Source: Paraglaciecola chathamensis S18K6 (lineage in GTDB: Bacteria; Pseudomonadota; Gammaproteobacteria; Enterobacterales; Alteromonadaceae). From it: a stretch of DNA of 64,000 bases. Each line of letters opens with the position of its first letter. Position 1 is the stretch's first letter. The position numbers and the translations under genes were made by a program. Where the stretch lies: assembly GCA_000314955.1 (NCBI GenBank), contig BAEM01000042.1, positions 153,138 to 217,137 on the forward strand, written 5' to 3'. This document shows positions 26,054 through 36,576 of this stretch, piece by piece. Under the pieces are notes generated by a model that was not told the DNA's origin, searched no databases, and saw only the letters and a list, made by a program, of their open reading frames with translations.

Positions 26054-27280
26054 CTAACTGATGTAATCAAAAAGCGAAAGCCCTGTCACTTTCGCGAATG
26101 TGGCTTGGGCAGCTTGCAGAGCAGCCTCTTGTTTGCTTAATTCAGACACAGCCTCGGCATAATCGACTTCTTCGATATTTGCTCTGGCTGTTTTGTTCGA
26201 TATTTCGAGATCTAAATTTGAAGCAAACACCGACTGAGCGACATTGAGTTTCCCGCCCAGCAATGAAATAGAGTCCGCTATGCTGGTTAAGCTGTTGTCA
26301 ACGCCAATCAATGCATCACTAATAGCCTGAGCATAATCTTGATCCGATATATTTTCATCGTTAAGACTGTTATAAAAATCGTTCAGCGTTTCGGCAATAT
26401 TCTTCTTTTCTGGCTTTTGTAGAGCATAATTAACCGTATCACCTACCACCCCTTCGATGGTGAACTCTTGTCCTTTAAATTCAAACGGCTCACCACTTAT
26501 GAAAGGCTGGGTACCGACCACAGCTCCCGTGCCAACATTGGTAATCGTGACTTGATCAGCCGCGCTAATACTGATTTGAAACTCGTTGTTTGCGGCGACG
26601 ACAGGATCATAATTTTGTGAATGAAACTGATCGAATTCATTTTGTGTGCTGATCCGCGTCGACGCAGACGCTACACCACTTGAAGAAGTGATTTGGCTAT
26701 CTAGGCGCGCGTAAACGTCTTCAAATACAGTCTGTCCAGAATTATTCATGGCAAGAGAAAACGTATTCGAGATTCGAATTTCGTTTAAGCCTTCATCTCC
26801 TTCAAACGCATATTTGTTACCCGAAGCCCCGGCAGTATAGCTAAACGCAGGGGTAGCAGATTGATACCCAGCAAAAATATACTCGCCATTTGCACTTTGG
26901 CTATTCATGGCGTCAAAGATTTGATCTCGAATTTGACCAATTTCAATCGCAATGGCTTTTCGGTCGTCAACATCAAGAATACCGTTGCCAGCCTGGATCA
27001 TAAGCTGACGAGCTCGCTGAATATTATCCGTAACATTGCCGAGTATGGTTTCTTCCTGCTCAATACTATTGGTCAACAAATTGTTGTTTTTGTTGTATTG
27101 ATTGATTAAGTCGATTTCTTCCGTTAAGCGAATAACTTGAGCTGATCCGACCGGATCATCCGACGGTCGAAGTAATTTTTTACCTGTCGATAGCTGTTGC
27201 TGAACATCAGATAAATCGTCTTGATTATCCAGTACAGCACGAATGCTTCTATCGTATAACTGACCAGTGGAAATTCGCAT
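26054..27280 (-). CDS. flgL: FlgL, hook-filament junction protein 3
   Basis: 408 residues. N-terminal MRISTGQLYDRSIRAVLDNQ and LSTGKKLLRPSDDPVGSAQV match FlgL, with the C-terminal EVDYAEAVSELSKQEAALQA flagellin-like helix. It joins the filament to the hook together with FlgK. It is 22 bases from flgK and likely co-transcribed with it. The central part is longer than in enteric FlgL (about 317 residues). Confidence 0.95.
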   Translation of the reverse strand: MRISTGQLYDRSIRAVLDNQDDLSDVQQQLSTGKKLLRPSDDPVGSAQVIRLTEEIDLINQYNKNNNLLTNSIEQEETILGNVTDNIQRARQLMIQAGNGILDVDDRKAIAIEIGQIRDQIFDAMNSQSANGEYIFAGYQSATPAFSYTAGASGNKYAFEGDEGLNEIRISNTFSLAMNNSGQTVFEDVYARLDSQITSSSGVASASTRISTQNEFDQFHSQNYDPVVAANNEFQISISAADQVTITNVGTGAVVGTQPFISGEPFEFKGQEFTIEGVVGDTVNYALQKPEKKNIAETLNDFYNSLNDENISDQDYAQAISDALIGVDNSLTSIADSISLLGGKLNVAQSVFASNLDLEISNKTARANIEEVDYAEAVSELSKQEAALQAAQATFAKVTGLSLFDYIS

Positions 27281-27302
27281 TATAAACCTCTCACGTGTTT
27301 CA

Positions 27303-29432
27303 TTATCTCACCATACTCAAAATGGTATCGAACATTTCTTGCGCAGTATTTAACAAACGCGCTGATGCTGCATACGATTGCTGAAATCGCACCAAGTTAG
27401 CAGCTTCTTCATCTAAACTTACCCCTGATACCGAATCAAACCAGTCTTGAGATTGAAGCTTTAATGCCTCTCCCGCCTTAACAGCAATATCGGCATTCGC
27501 AGACTTTTGCCCTATATCGCCAACAATGTTTGCATACGCTTCATGAAAACTCACCGGATCGCCTGAGCCAGCATTATTCAATTGCATTCCGTTTACATTT
27601 TGTAAATTAGCCATAATCAAACCGTTGCGGTTATCATTTAAGCCATTTGCATTGTAGCCAATTGCAAAGGTATCCCCAGCTTTAGGTTCTCCCTGTAACG
27701 TAAAGTCATAACCAGGGTAATTGTCTAGCGCATCAAATGCAGCTGGCCAACCTGGGGTATCTGCTGCTTGTGCCAGCAAATTGTCTAAAGAGGAAATACC
27801 GCTGACCGTTGTAATAATAGTGCCTGCGCTATCAAGTACTTCATATTCAGTGGCTGAATTAAAACGCACCGATGCTGGTGCGCCTACACTACCGCCTGGC
27901 GCCGCTCCTGGAGCATGAATTCCACCAGCACCATCAAAACCTGAAGAGCGCGCATCAAAAGGCGAAGTATCTACAAAGGTGTTGGTCACGGTTGTTGATA
28001 CTAATTCCGCTCCGCCCAGATTGTCATCACCGGCTTCCACCCTAATTGGACTGGCAAGTGCTAAATCTTCGGGACGGGTTGTAAACACTTCGATTTTGTC
28101 AGCCACGTCTTTAGTCGGCTGTAGCAAAAATTGATCGCCGACTGCATACCCCGTTCCTTTAGAGAACTCTAACTCCATGCCCCCAAGCACCTCACTAAAC
28201 ACACCGCTTTGGGCCGTTAGACCTGGGTAACTTTGAGAAATCGGTACACCATCAACATCCGTTACCGGTGAACCATCAATGTTTAGCAAGGCCACCGTTA
28301 CATCTATAGTGGGCGGAACGCCCGCTGTCACGCCATCAATAGTGACATGATAATCTGCACTGGTAATATCGCTCGCCCCGCCTTGAGAGATACGACCATT
28401 GACGATAGACGTGTTATCGGTATTAGTAGGGTAATTTAAACCTGTGGTAATGGGGCGCGTAAAAATTTCTCCCCCTAATTGCTGGTCAAAATCCATACCT
28501 GCTCGGTTTTGCGTGTTCACCGCTTCAGTTACTGCCAGCGCTATCTGACCGAGCTCTCGACGACTTGGCTCTAAAACCTCATCGCGATACCGAAACAAGC
28601 CGCCGATAGTGCCCCCCAGCTCAGTCTCACTTAAATTTAATGAAGTGGGTTTGCCATTACTGGTTAGCTGCAATGATTTGTAGCTAAGATCGGCGCTATT
28701 GTTGACTTCAAATACGCTAAAAGTACCATCTTGCATCACCAATGATTCACCTGAGGTGAGGTTAATCATAATGGAGCCATCGTTATTGGAGCTCTCACGC
28801 GTTTCAATCGATACTAAACTACTCAATTCTAAGACTGCGGCATCTCGCTCGTTCATTAGTGCGCCAGGCACATCATGACGGTTATTCGCCTGGGCGATAC
28901 GAATAGACTCGTTAAACGATGCAATCGATTCAACTAACGAGTTGACCTTATTTAAGGAATCAGTGAATTCAAAGTTAATCTCGCGCTCTTTGTTCGTCAA
29001 AAACGTTGATAAGGTTCCCATTTGCCCAAGCATGGACTCAGCATCACCTAGCACAAGTTGACGCGCTGACATATTCGTTGGGTCATCATTTGCGGTTTGT
29101 AGGGAAGCGAAGAAGCGACTCATACTCGCTGAAATACTGTTTGCTTCACTCGCAAACACATTATCTAAAACAGCGGTTTTAGTCCAATAAGCTTCGTGCT
29201 CAGCAAGGTTAGTCGTGTCACGGCGCAATTGGTTTTGCGCAAAGGTATTCATGACCCGCTCTGTCGTGTATTGCCCAACCCCACCCGTTAACTGAGCAAC
29301 AAAGCTTGTACGTTCCCGCACATAACCGTCAGTGTTCACATTGGCAATATTGTTACCTGTGGTACTAAGTAATTGGTTACTTGCCTCAACACCAGAGCGG
29401 GCAATGGATACTAAATCCGCCGTTCTAATCAT
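27303..29432 (-). CDS. flgK: FlgK, hook-filament junction protein 1
   Basis: 709 residues, against about 547 in enteric bacteria. The N-terminus TADLVSIARSGVEASNQLLS, GNNIANVNTDGYVRERTSF and the C-terminal VSGVSLDEEAANLVRFQQSY with LNTAQEMFDTIL are diagnostic. The extra length lies in the middle, in acidic, glycine- and serine-rich sequence, so it probably forms a surface domain at the hook-filament junction. Confidence 0.95.
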   Translation of the reverse strand: MIRTADLVSIARSGVEASNQLLSTTGNNIANVNTDGYVRERTSFVAQLTGGVGQYTTERVMNTFAQNQLRRDTTNLAEHEAYWTKTAVLDNVFASEANSISASMSRFFASLQTANDDPTNMSARQLVLGDAESMLGQMGTLSTFLTNKEREINFEFTDSLNKVNSLVESIASFNESIRIAQANNRHDVPGALMNERDAAVLELSSLVSIETRESSNNDGSIMINLTSGESLVMQDGTFSVFEVNNSADLSYKSLQLTSNGKPTSLNLSETELGGTIGGLFRYRDEVLEPSRRELGQIALAVTEAVNTQNRAGMDFDQQLGGEIFTRPITTGLNYPTNTDNTSIVNGRISQGGASDITSADYHVTIDGVTAGVPPTIDVTVALLNIDGSPVTDVDGVPISQSYPGLTAQSGVFSEVLGGMELEFSKGTGYAVGDQFLLQPTKDVADKIEVFTTRPEDLALASPIRVEAGDDNLGGAELVSTTVTNTFVDTSPFDARSSGFDGAGGIHAPGAAPGGSVGAPASVRFNSATEYEVLDSAGTIITTVSGISSLDNLLAQAADTPGWPAAFDALDNYPGYDFTLQGEPKAGDTFAIGYNANGLNDNRNGLIMANLQNVNGMQLNNAGSGDPVSFHEAYANIVGDIGQKSANADIAVKAGEALKLQSQDWFDSVSGVSLDEEAANLVRFQQSYAASARLLNTAQEMFDTILSMVR

Positions 29433-29459
29433 TTTTTATACTCCGCAAACTGATGCTGT

Positions 29460-30416
29460 TCATGGTTGATACTGCCGCAACGAACCGCTGTTCAATACAG
29501 ACAGTATTTTGTCAGCATAAGCAGGATCGGTGGCATAACCCGCTTGTTGTAATTCGTTAAAATAATTTTTAGGGTCGCCGGTATGCTCCAGTGCTTGCTG
29601 GTAGCGCGGGTTGTCTTTTACGAACGATGCATAATCTTGCATCGCATCGTTAAAAGAGTTGTATGCTCTAAATTTGGCTTTTTTCGGGGCGGCCAATCCT
29701 TGCTCAAACTCGATTGTACTCACATTTGCGGTGTCGCCCTGCCAACCATTACCGGCTTTTATTCCAAATAAGTTGTGAGTATTTCCCTTATCAGTGTGCA
29801 TCATGTATTGCCCCCAGCCAGTCTCTACTGCGGCTTGCGCTAACAACGCTTTAGGATCGATACCGAGTTCTTTAGCCACTTGCTGCGCTACAGGATAAAG
29901 CGTATCTAAAAATTCATTTTGATCACGAAAGGCTGCGTCTTTGTAGCCCGCATTTGACGATACACTTTCTGGTAACACAAGCTGTTGCGCCTGTTCAATA
30001 CTTTGTGCGCTATGACGATTAATATCTGACAGATTTGCATCGTTACGAATAACACTAGAAGGCGTAAATCCATTGCCACCTTTACTCAATTGTTTAACTA
30101 TGATGTCAGCTAAACCGATACTGCCGTTATTCGACATGTCGGTGGCTAATTGTTGATCATGCATGTCGCGGTAAAACTTTACCTGCTCTGAATTAAATGG
30201 GCTGTCTTTGTCGGCCATAACATCTTGTGCTTTACGCATAGACTTGAGCATCATTTGTACAAAAATCGCTTCGAATTGCTTCGCCGCTTCTTGTAATGCA
30301 GCGTCATCGCCGCTTTGTGCCGCACGGCGCAGTTTGTCTAGGCCCTGAATGTCATTCGCATTGCGCGACATATCAAACTGACCTTGAAACTTAATGCTGT
30401 TGTCTATGCTATCCAT
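29460..30416 (-). CDS. flgJ: FlgJ, rod-associated peptidoglycan hydrolase
   Basis: 318 residues. The N-terminal rod-scaffold half has AAKQFEAIFVQMMLKSMRKA, and the C-terminal half is a glucosaminidase domain with LLAQAAVETGWGQYMM and GIKAGNGWQGDT. It helps the rod cross the peptidoglycan. It is 28 bases from flgK and 28 from flgI. Catalytic residue assignment is from the family, not tested here. Confidence 0.95.
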   Translation of the reverse strand: MDSIDNSIKFQGQFDMSRNANDIQGLDKLRRAAQSGDDAALQEAAKQFEAIFVQMMLKSMRKAQDVMADKDSPFNSEQVKFYRDMHDQQLATDMSNNGSIGLADIIVKQLSKGGNGFTPSSVIRNDANLSDINRHSAQSIEQAQQLVLPESVSSNAGYKDAAFRDQNEFLDTLYPVAQQVAKELGIDPKALLAQAAVETGWGQYMMHTDKGNTHNLFGIKAGNGWQGDTANVSTIEFEQGLAAPKKAKFRAYNSFNDAMQDYASFVKDNPRYQQALEHTGDPKNYFNELQQAGYATDPAYADKILSVLNSGSLRQYQP

Positions 30417-30444
30417 CGGCTACGCCTCAACCCAGTCAATCATG

Positions 30445-31557
30445 TTAAATCACCACCAACTCACCTTGTAAAGCGCCTGCTTCACTAAGCGCTTCAAGGA
30501 TCGCCATTAAATCGCCAGGCGCTGCGCCCACTTCATTCACTGCGCGAACTAATTGGTCTAAGGTCACCCCAGGGTCAAATTTAAACATGCGCGTATCATC
30601 TAAATTAACATCGATGATCGACTGATCCGTTACTACCGTCTCACCTTCTGCCAAAGGGTTAGGTTGAGAGACTTGTTGGTTTTCACTGATTGTCACGGTC
30701 AAGCCACCATGGGTAATGGCCGCAGGCAATAAACGCACATCTTGACCAATCACAATCGTGCCGGTTCGGCTATTAATAACGATGCGTGCGGGCGCTTTGG
30801 CCGGCATAAACTCAAAATTCTCAAGGGTGGCTAGAAACCCTACACGCTGGCCCACATCCCTAGGTGCAGAAACCCGAACCGACGCCGCATCAACTGGAGT
30901 GGCAATAATATATCCTTTATCTGGATCTGCCCCTAAACGCTGGTTAATCGTGTCAGCTAGGATTTTTGCCGTTGAAAAATCAGGGTAATTTAGATTCAAC
31001 GTCAAAAAGTCGTTTTGCATAAAACCACTGGGAACGGCCCGTTCGATTAACGCGCCATTAGCGATACGTCCGACCGTTGGTGTGTTAGCAACTATTCTAG
31101 AGCCATCGGCGCCTTGAGCACCAAAACCACTGACAACCAAACTCCCTTGAGCAACGGCATATACTTTCCCATCAAGCCCTTTTAAAAAGGTTTGCAATAG
31201 CGTTCCACCACGTAAACTTGCCGCCTCACCCACAGAGCTTACAGTCACATCGATTGTTTGCCCCGGCTTTAAAAAAGGCGGTAGTTCGGCATGAACCGCC
31301 ACTGCGGCTACGTTTTTTATTTTCGGTTTTAAGCTGCTATCTAAACTGATACCAAAATTGGTTAACATGGTACGAAAGCTTTGTTCGGTAAAAGGGCTTT
31401 GCTCACCTGTACCCGGCAAACCGACCACCAGACCATAGCCTACCAATTGGTTACTTCTCACTCCTTGCACGCTTGCTAAGTCTTTTATCCGCTGAGCTTG
31501 GCCTATAGGGGCAATCACTACAGCTGAGATAATTAGTATGAATAACAGAAATTTCAT
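30445..31557 (-). CDS. flgI: FlgI, P-ring protein
   Basis: 370 residues from ATG 31557, with a signal peptide [19 protein letters not shown] ending AQA-like. [33 protein letters not shown] and [10 protein letters not shown] are FlgI signatures. A TTG at 31725 gives an open extension that would run into flgH and is not used. The mature protein assembles in the periplasm around the rod at the peptidoglycan layer. Confidence 0.95.
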   Translation of the reverse strand: MKFLLFILIISAVVIAPIGQAQRIKDLASVQGVRSNQLVGYGLVVGLPGTGEQSPFTEQSFRTMLTNFGISLDSSLKPKIKNVAAVAVHAELPPFLKPGQTIDVTVSSVGEAASLRGGTLLQTFLKGLDGKVYAVAQGSLVVSGFGAQGADGSRIVANTPTVGRIANGALIERAVPSGFMQNDFLTLNLNYPDFSTAKILADTINQRLGADPDKGYIIATPVDAASVRVSAPRDVGQRVGFLATLENFEFMPAKAPARIVINSRTGTIVIGQDVRLLPAAITHGGLTVTISENQQVSQPNPLAEGETVVTDQSIIDVNLDDTRMFKFDPGVTLDQLVRAVNEVGAAPGDLMAILEALSEAGALQGELVVI

Positions 31558-31570
31558 TTGTGACTCCTGC

Positions 31571-32251
31571 CTAAAAAGGCCAGTACTCGGAAGAAAAGAA
31601 TTGTGTGAGCCAGCCTTCTTTCTGTGCAGATGCAAAGGTGCCTGTACCACTATACTGAATGCGAGCATTGGCAATTTTAGTTGATATAACTTCATTGGTT
31701 GGGCTGATATCCGCAGGACGCACAACTCCCGTTAAACGAATATATTCATTGCCATTATTTAACGTGAGCCATTTTTCTCCGCGCACTAATAAATTCTGAT
31801 TAGGGAATACTTTCATCACGGTGACAGAGATATCACCACTTAAATTATTGCTTTGATTGGCTGACGCATCGCCGGTGAATTCATTTGAACTGTCGACACC
31901 GAGCTGCACAGATTGTGAGCCAATATTGAGCGCATTGCCGCCTAACCCAATAATTGGATTCACATCGAGTGCCGATTCTTTAGAGGTGGTAGTACCTGCC
32001 GATTTCGTGGCACTGGTATTTTCTTGTAAGCTCACCGTAATGATGTCGCCTACTCGACGCGCTTTGACGTCGGAATACAAGCTATTTGCCATATCGGCCT
32101 GAAAGATTGAGCCATCCTCGGCAATTTTCTGCCGCGGTAACTCTGCCGTAATAGGTGCATAGTAAGGGTCGTTCGGCATGATATCCGGCTCAGGCGTGCT
32201 TTGACAGGCGCTGAGTAATCCACTTAATCCAATGACATATAAGGCTTTCAT
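31571..32251 (-). CDS. flgH: FlgH, L-ring lipoprotein
   Basis: About 226 residues from ATG 32251 (an ATG at 32263 overlapping flgG is also possible). The lipobox LLSAC is at about residues 12-16, followed by a serine/proline-rich linker. The middle [20 protein letters not shown] and ending with FSSEYWPF fit FlgH. It forms the outer-membrane L ring. It is 13 bases upstream of flgI's start on the transcript side. Confidence 0.94.
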   Translation of the reverse strand: MKALYVIGLSGLLSACQSTPEPDIMPNDPYYAPITAELPRQKIAEDGSIFQADMANSLYSDVKARRVGDIITVSLQENTSATKSAGTTTSKESALDVNPIIGLGGNALNIGSQSVQLGVDSSNEFTGDASANQSNNLSGDISVTVMKVFPNQNLLVRGEKWLTLNNGNEYIRLTGVVRPADISPTNEVISTKIANARIQYSGTGTFASAQKEGWLTQFFSSEYWPF

Positions 32252-32262
32252 AATATTAACCA

Positions 32263-33051
32263 TTAAAGTTGTTGAATAACCTGACCCAACATTGAATCCA
32301 CAGCTGAAATCACTTTGGAATTCATTTCGTAAAGTCGCTGACTTTCAATCAGATTGACCAGTTCTTCAGTAACATTAACGTTGGATGTTTCCAGCGCTCC
32401 CTGAACAACAGTGCCTAATCCTTCAAGGCCTGGAACCCCTTGGATAGGCGCGCCACTAGTAGCAGTTTCCACATACAGGTTTTGACCAATAGGTTGTAAA
32501 CCTGTCATGTTAACGAAATCAGATAAGCTGATTTGGCCTAACACTTGTGGGTCTGCTTGACCACGAATGGAGGCCGATACCTCGCCGTCTTGAGAAATCG
32601 TAATTTGCTGGGCGTCTTCAGGCACAGTAATGTTGGGCTGAAGTAAAAAGCCCGCACCAGGCGTAACAATCTGCCCTTCGTCATTAAGGGTAAATTGACC
32701 ATTACGTGTATACGCAATTGTGCCATCTGGTTGCTGAATTTCGAAAAACCCACGCCCTTGGATGGACATGTCCAGCGCATTTTCTGTGGTCAGCATATTG
32801 CCTTGGGTATGGGCTTTTTGTGTGGCGACCACTTTACTACCTGCACCTAACATCAAACCCGACGGTAACTCAGTATCCGCTGATGAACGACCACCCGGCT
32901 GGTTAATATTTTGATAAAGCAAGTCTTCGAAAATCGCTCTATCTTTTTTAAAGCCAACAGTACTGGCGTTTGCCAGGTTATTTGAAATAACAGCCACATC
33001 AGTCTGTGCTGCATCGAGTCCGGTTTTGCTAATCCATAATGCTGGGTGCAT
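32263..33051 (-). CDS. flgG: FlgG, distal rod protein
   Basis: 262 residues. MHPALWISKTGLDAAQTDVA, SNNLANASTVGFKKDRAIFE and the C-terminal SNVNVTEELVNLIESQRLYE are FlgG family features. It forms the distal rod below the hook. It lies in the flgBCDEFGHIJ operon, 63 bases from flgF. Confidence 0.95.
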   Translation of the reverse strand: MHPALWISKTGLDAAQTDVAVISNNLANASTVGFKKDRAIFEDLLYQNINQPGGRSSADTELPSGLMLGAGSKVVATQKAHTQGNMLTTENALDMSIQGRGFFEIQQPDGTIAYTRNGQFTLNDEGQIVTPGAGFLLQPNITVPEDAQQITISQDGEVSASIRGQADPQVLGQISLSDFVNMTGLQPIGQNLYVETATSGAPIQGVPGLEGLGTVVQGALETSNVNVTEELVNLIESQRLYEMNSKVISAVDSMLGQVIQQL

Positions 33052-33114
33052 AGGACACCTCCTCTATTAAATTTATTTTAAGCCTGTCGCTAATAATCAG
33101 TTGTTCAACTAGAA

Positions 33115-33858
33115 CTAAACAATGCGCAGTAGCTGATTCGCTCTGGAATCTAAATCACTGGCTTCTTTCATGAATTTCACTTGCATTTCGTAGTGGCGCT
33201 GTAAGCTGATCATATCGACCATTTCTTCCACTGGGTTCACGTTGCTGCCTTCTAGCATGCCGTTGCGAATGCTGACCGTAGGGTCAAATTGCGCTAACTC
33301 GCCGTCTTTTTGACGGAACAAACCATCGTTGCCCCGCTCAACGTTGTCTAAATCTGGATTGACTAATTTCAATCTACCCACTTCTTCAAGCACGGTTTCA
33401 GGCGCACCTTGTGGCCTAACTGAAATGGTTCCATCACCTGCAATGTTGATGTTCGATAGTGGTATTGGCAGAAATACTGGGCCAAACTCGCCGACAATAG
33501 AATTTCCAGATGAATCTTGTAATTGCCCATCGGCACTTATCTGCAAACTACCATTACGGCTATACGCTTCAGCGCCATTAGCATCTAGTACGGATAACCA
33601 ACCTTCACCTTGAATAGCGACGTCTAAGTTTCGTTCGGTTTGAATCATAGCCCCGCCTTCAAAGTTGTTGGCAGGGTTCTCTGTCATGGAAAAAACCCGA
33701 GTCGGTAAGCCGTCACCAAACGCTGGCATACTGCGCGCCTGCTCTAGCTGAGCTCGAAAACCCGTAGTTTGCGTATTGGCAAGATTATTTGCGCGAACAG
33801 CGGTCCCAAGGAGATCTTGTTTAGCCCCGCTGGCGGCAATATAAAGCAATTTATCCAT
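33115..33858 (-). CDS. flgF: FlgF, proximal rod protein
   Basis: 247 residues. The N-terminus MDKLLYIAASGAKQDLLGTA with RANNLANTQTTGFR and the C-terminal SNVNPVEEMVDMISLQRHYE show the FlgB/C/F/G-type D0 helices. It is a rod component. A 178-base gap upstream separates it from flgE; I saw no convincing promoter in it. Confidence 0.94.
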   Translation of the reverse strand: MDKLLYIAASGAKQDLLGTAVRANNLANTQTTGFRAQLEQARSMPAFGDGLPTRVFSMTENPANNFEGGAMIQTERNLDVAIQGEGWLSVLDANGAEAYSRNGSLQISADGQLQDSSGNSIVGEFGPVFLPIPLSNINIAGDGTISVRPQGAPETVLEEVGRLKLVNPDLDNVERGNDGLFRQKDGELAQFDPTVSIRNGMLEGSNVNPVEEMVDMISLQRHYEMQVKFMKEASDLDSRANQLLRIV

Positions 33859-34036
33859 GACAACTTCTTGACGAAAAGTGAATTTACTAAGAACTGTGCA
33901 AATAAAGTGCCATTCATAGCAAACAGCATATTAATTAAGCAGTGGTTGAATGAAGGCCCTAGTTTAAACCCAGTTAAATTCAACCTATAAAAAAGGCCAC
34001 ATAACGTGGCCTTAGGATAATAAATGTTTGAAATTA

Positions 34037-35419
34037 TTAACGAATATTCAAGATAGTCTGGTTAAGTTGGTTGTTAACTTCAAGGGCACGTGAGTTCGCT
34101 TGGAAGTTCCGCTGAGCGATGATCAAATCAATCAATTCAGTGGTCAAATTCACGTTTGCTTGTTCTAACGCTGAAGAGTTAATATCCCCAAACGTACCAG
34201 TGGTTGCCTCACCGGCAAGTGCTTCACCGGATAAGATACTTTCTTGCCACTGGGTATTACTTTGTTGCGTCAACCCTTGATCATTGGCAAAGCGTACCAA
34301 GGCCACTCGGATAATCGGCTCTGATGTACCATTAGAGTAGGTTGCTCTTACTAGACCATCAGCACCAATATCAATACCTGTTAACCGGCCTACTGCTAAA
34401 CCATCTTGCTCCAATGAAGTGACTTCAAAAGCAGAGGCAAATTGGGTCGGCTCATCTGCCGTTGCCACATTGGGATCAAAGGCAAAGTTGGTTGATATTG
34501 TTTGAGATGGATCTGAACCATTGGCTAGAATAGTTCCGCCTAATGCAACGGATGTAATATCGCCTGTTGGACTTGGGGTACCATCAGCATTTTGAATTTC
34601 AGTAAAATCCCCCCCTGCGCTAAAGGTCATACGATATCCAGCAACACCTGTACCAAGAGACGTTTCCCCCACTACATTTGGCCCTGTGGCTGGTGGGTTA
34701 CCAATCGTGTCCCCTTCTGTGTTAAGCGGTTGTTCGTCCATGTAAGTTGCAACGACCCACTCATTACTGGCAGCAGCCGAATCTTTCATAAAGTAATACG
34801 TCATAACGTGGCTATCACCGAGTGAATCAAACACGGTAACAGAGGTTGCAGCATTATAAGTAAGTGGATCTGATGGGTCGAAAAGATCCAAGTTGACCGC
34901 ATCATCCCCCGCTGGCAAGTTCATTTTCAGTGATACTTCAGACGTTGGCTGAGGTGAACCTGACGAGTCAGGGATACGTACAGGCTGAGTGGTGCTTAAT
35001 GCAACAGACGAAGAGGTTCCATCTGGGTTAACAGGGAAACCAAGTAAGTTGTCACCGTTAGAGTTAACCACAAAATTTTCAGCATCAAGCTTGAACATAC
35101 CTGCACGGGTAAAAGAAAATTCACGTGAATCAATTTCAGGGATCGTGGCAAAGAAACCATTACCTGTTACCGCAAGATCCAGTGAGTTATTGGTAAATTG
35201 CAAGCTACCTTGCGAGAATTGTTGAGCAACTTCTTGCGTTATTACGCCGTCACCTACCTTGGTTTTACCGCCTGCTAACAGGGATGATGCATAAACATCA
35301 CCGAACTCTGCACGTGACTCTTTAAAACCTACAGTATTGACGTTAGCAATGTTGTTAGCCGTTGTATCTAAGTCTCTTTGCGCAGCGGAAACGCCACTCA
35401 ATGCAATATTAAAAGACAT
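34037..35419 (-). CDS. flgE: FlgE, hook protein
   Basis: 460 residues. MSFNIALSGVSAAQRDLDTT, ANNIANVNTVGFKESRAEF and the C-terminal ANVNLTTELIDLIIAQRNF are FlgE signatures. The middle region is variable and makes the hook's surface domain. It is exported after FlgD, which is encoded 14 bases upstream. Confidence 0.96.
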   Translation of the reverse strand: MSFNIALSGVSAAQRDLDTTANNIANVNTVGFKESRAEFGDVYASSLLAGGKTKVGDGVITQEVAQQFSQGSLQFTNNSLDLAVTGNGFFATIPEIDSREFSFTRAGMFKLDAENFVVNSNGDNLLGFPVNPDGTSSSVALSTTQPVRIPDSSGSPQPTSEVSLKMNLPAGDDAVNLDLFDPSDPLTYNAATSVTVFDSLGDSHVMTYYFMKDSAAASNEWVVATYMDEQPLNTEGDTIGNPPATGPNVVGETSLGTGVAGYRMTFSAGGDFTEIQNADGTPSPTGDITSVALGGTILANGSDPSQTISTNFAFDPNVATADEPTQFASAFEVTSLEQDGLAVGRLTGIDIGADGLVRATYSNGTSEPIIRVALVRFANDQGLTQQSNTQWQESILSGEALAGEATTGTFGDINSSALEQANVNLTTELIDLIIAQRNFQANSRALEVNNQLNQTILNIR

Positions 35420-35433
35420 GTTATTTTCTCCTG

Positions 35434-36120
35434 TTAACCACCAAGTTGAATGACGTCGTCGAGTTTGACACTGACATCACCATCTAGATTTAAAATGACA
35501 CCTTGGCTGCTGCCAGCGAGGCTGACGCTATCAACATGCCGATTGACCGCTGTAACAAGCTGTTGGGGTTCGCCTGAAACATTACCTTGTGCTTTCACTA
35601 CATAATTGCCAGGGGGCATAAAATTACCGCTTGCATCTTTACCATCCCAATTAAACTGAATATTGCCCGCAGGTTGCGTGCCTATATCAATAGTTTTAAC
35701 TATGCTGCCCGATTCATTTTCAATGGTAATTTTGGTATTAAGTGTCGTGGTGTCGTTAATAACAACGCCTGAAACACCTTGCCCTTCGCTGGCCATATGA
35801 GCCACATCACCTTGTAGTAAAACTTGCTGACCTATCAAACTAGACGCTTGCAGCGCTTGATTTGATGTCATGGAAGTAGCAAACGTCTCAAATTTTTCAT
35901 TAAGCTGGCTAATGCCGTCTGCCATTGTGAAACTGGTCATCTGAGCCACCATCTGATCATTGTCCACCGGCTTACTCGGGTCCTGATTCGCCAGTTGCTC
36001 GGTCAATAATGAGAAAAAATCCTCTTGTGACAAATTCTGATTGCTATCGTCAGCCACCGGCACCGTTTCTGGTTGCCAGTATAGGTCGCTGTTTAAGCCG
36101 TTTTTAACTAATGTATCCAC
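35434..36120 (-). CDS. flgD: FlgD, hook cap
   Basis: 228 residues. NLSQEDFFSLLTEQLANQDP near residue 28 and TSFTMADGISQLNEKFETFA are the FlgD N-domain; GVVINDTTTLNTKITIENES and the FlgD_ig-type fold follow. It is the scaffold for hook polymerisation and is replaced by FlgK. It lies between flgC and flgE. Confidence 0.94.
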   Translation of the reverse strand: MDTLVKNGLNSDLYWQPETVPVADDSNQNLSQEDFFSLLTEQLANQDPSKPVDNDQMVAQMTSFTMADGISQLNEKFETFATSMTSNQALQASSLIGQQVLLQGDVAHMASEGQGVSGVVINDTTTLNTKITIENESGSIVKTIDIGTQPAGNIQFNWDGKDASGNFMPPGNYVVKAQGNVSGEPQQLVTAVNRHVDSVSLAGSSQGVILNLDGDVSVKLDDVIQLGG

Positions 36121-36153
36121 GTCTGTACCTCAAATTATCCGGTGTGCGAGCGC

Positions 36154-36576
36154 TTAGCTGCCTTGGCCTAAACGCAATACGTTTCTAAACAAACGTTTAG
36201 TCGTATCCGCTACTTGAACATTGGTTTCATAGGCTTTTGACGCAGACATCATGTCGGCCATTTCTTCAACTATGTTCACGTTTGGTTTATAGATATAGCC
36301 GTTTTCATCCGCCATCGGGTGACCAGGGCTATACTCGATTTGCAATGGTGCTTGGCTCTCGACGACGCCTAACACTTGTACACCTGTACCTGCATTTTGA
36401 TCTTGAGAAGCACGTTGCAATTCAGCGGCAAAAACAGGATGACGAGCCTTGTAAGTTTGGTCATAACTGCTACTGACAGAGTTCGCATTCGCCACGTTAC
36501 TTGCTGTGGTATTTAAGCGCACACTTTGCGCACTCATGCCCGTGCTGGCGATATCCATTACGTTAAATAAACTCAT
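36154..36576 (-). CDS. flgC: FlgC, proximal rod protein
   Basis: 140 residues. MSLFNVMDIASTGMSAQSVR, TASNVANANSVSSSYDQTYK and the C-terminal PNVNIVEEMADMMSASKAYE are FlgC features. The ATG overlaps the flgB stop by one base. It forms part of the proximal rod. Confidence 0.95.
   Translation of the reverse strand: MSLFNVMDIASTGMSAQSVRLNTTASNVANANSVSSSYDQTYKARHPVFAAELQRASQDQNAGTGVQVLGVVESQAPLQIEYSPGHPMADENGYIYKPNVNIVEEMADMMSASKAYETNVQVADTTKRLFRNVLRLGQGS

Noticed and set aside
31558..31725. A TTG-started extension of FlgI
   Set aside because: It overlaps flgH and precedes a perfect signal peptide start.
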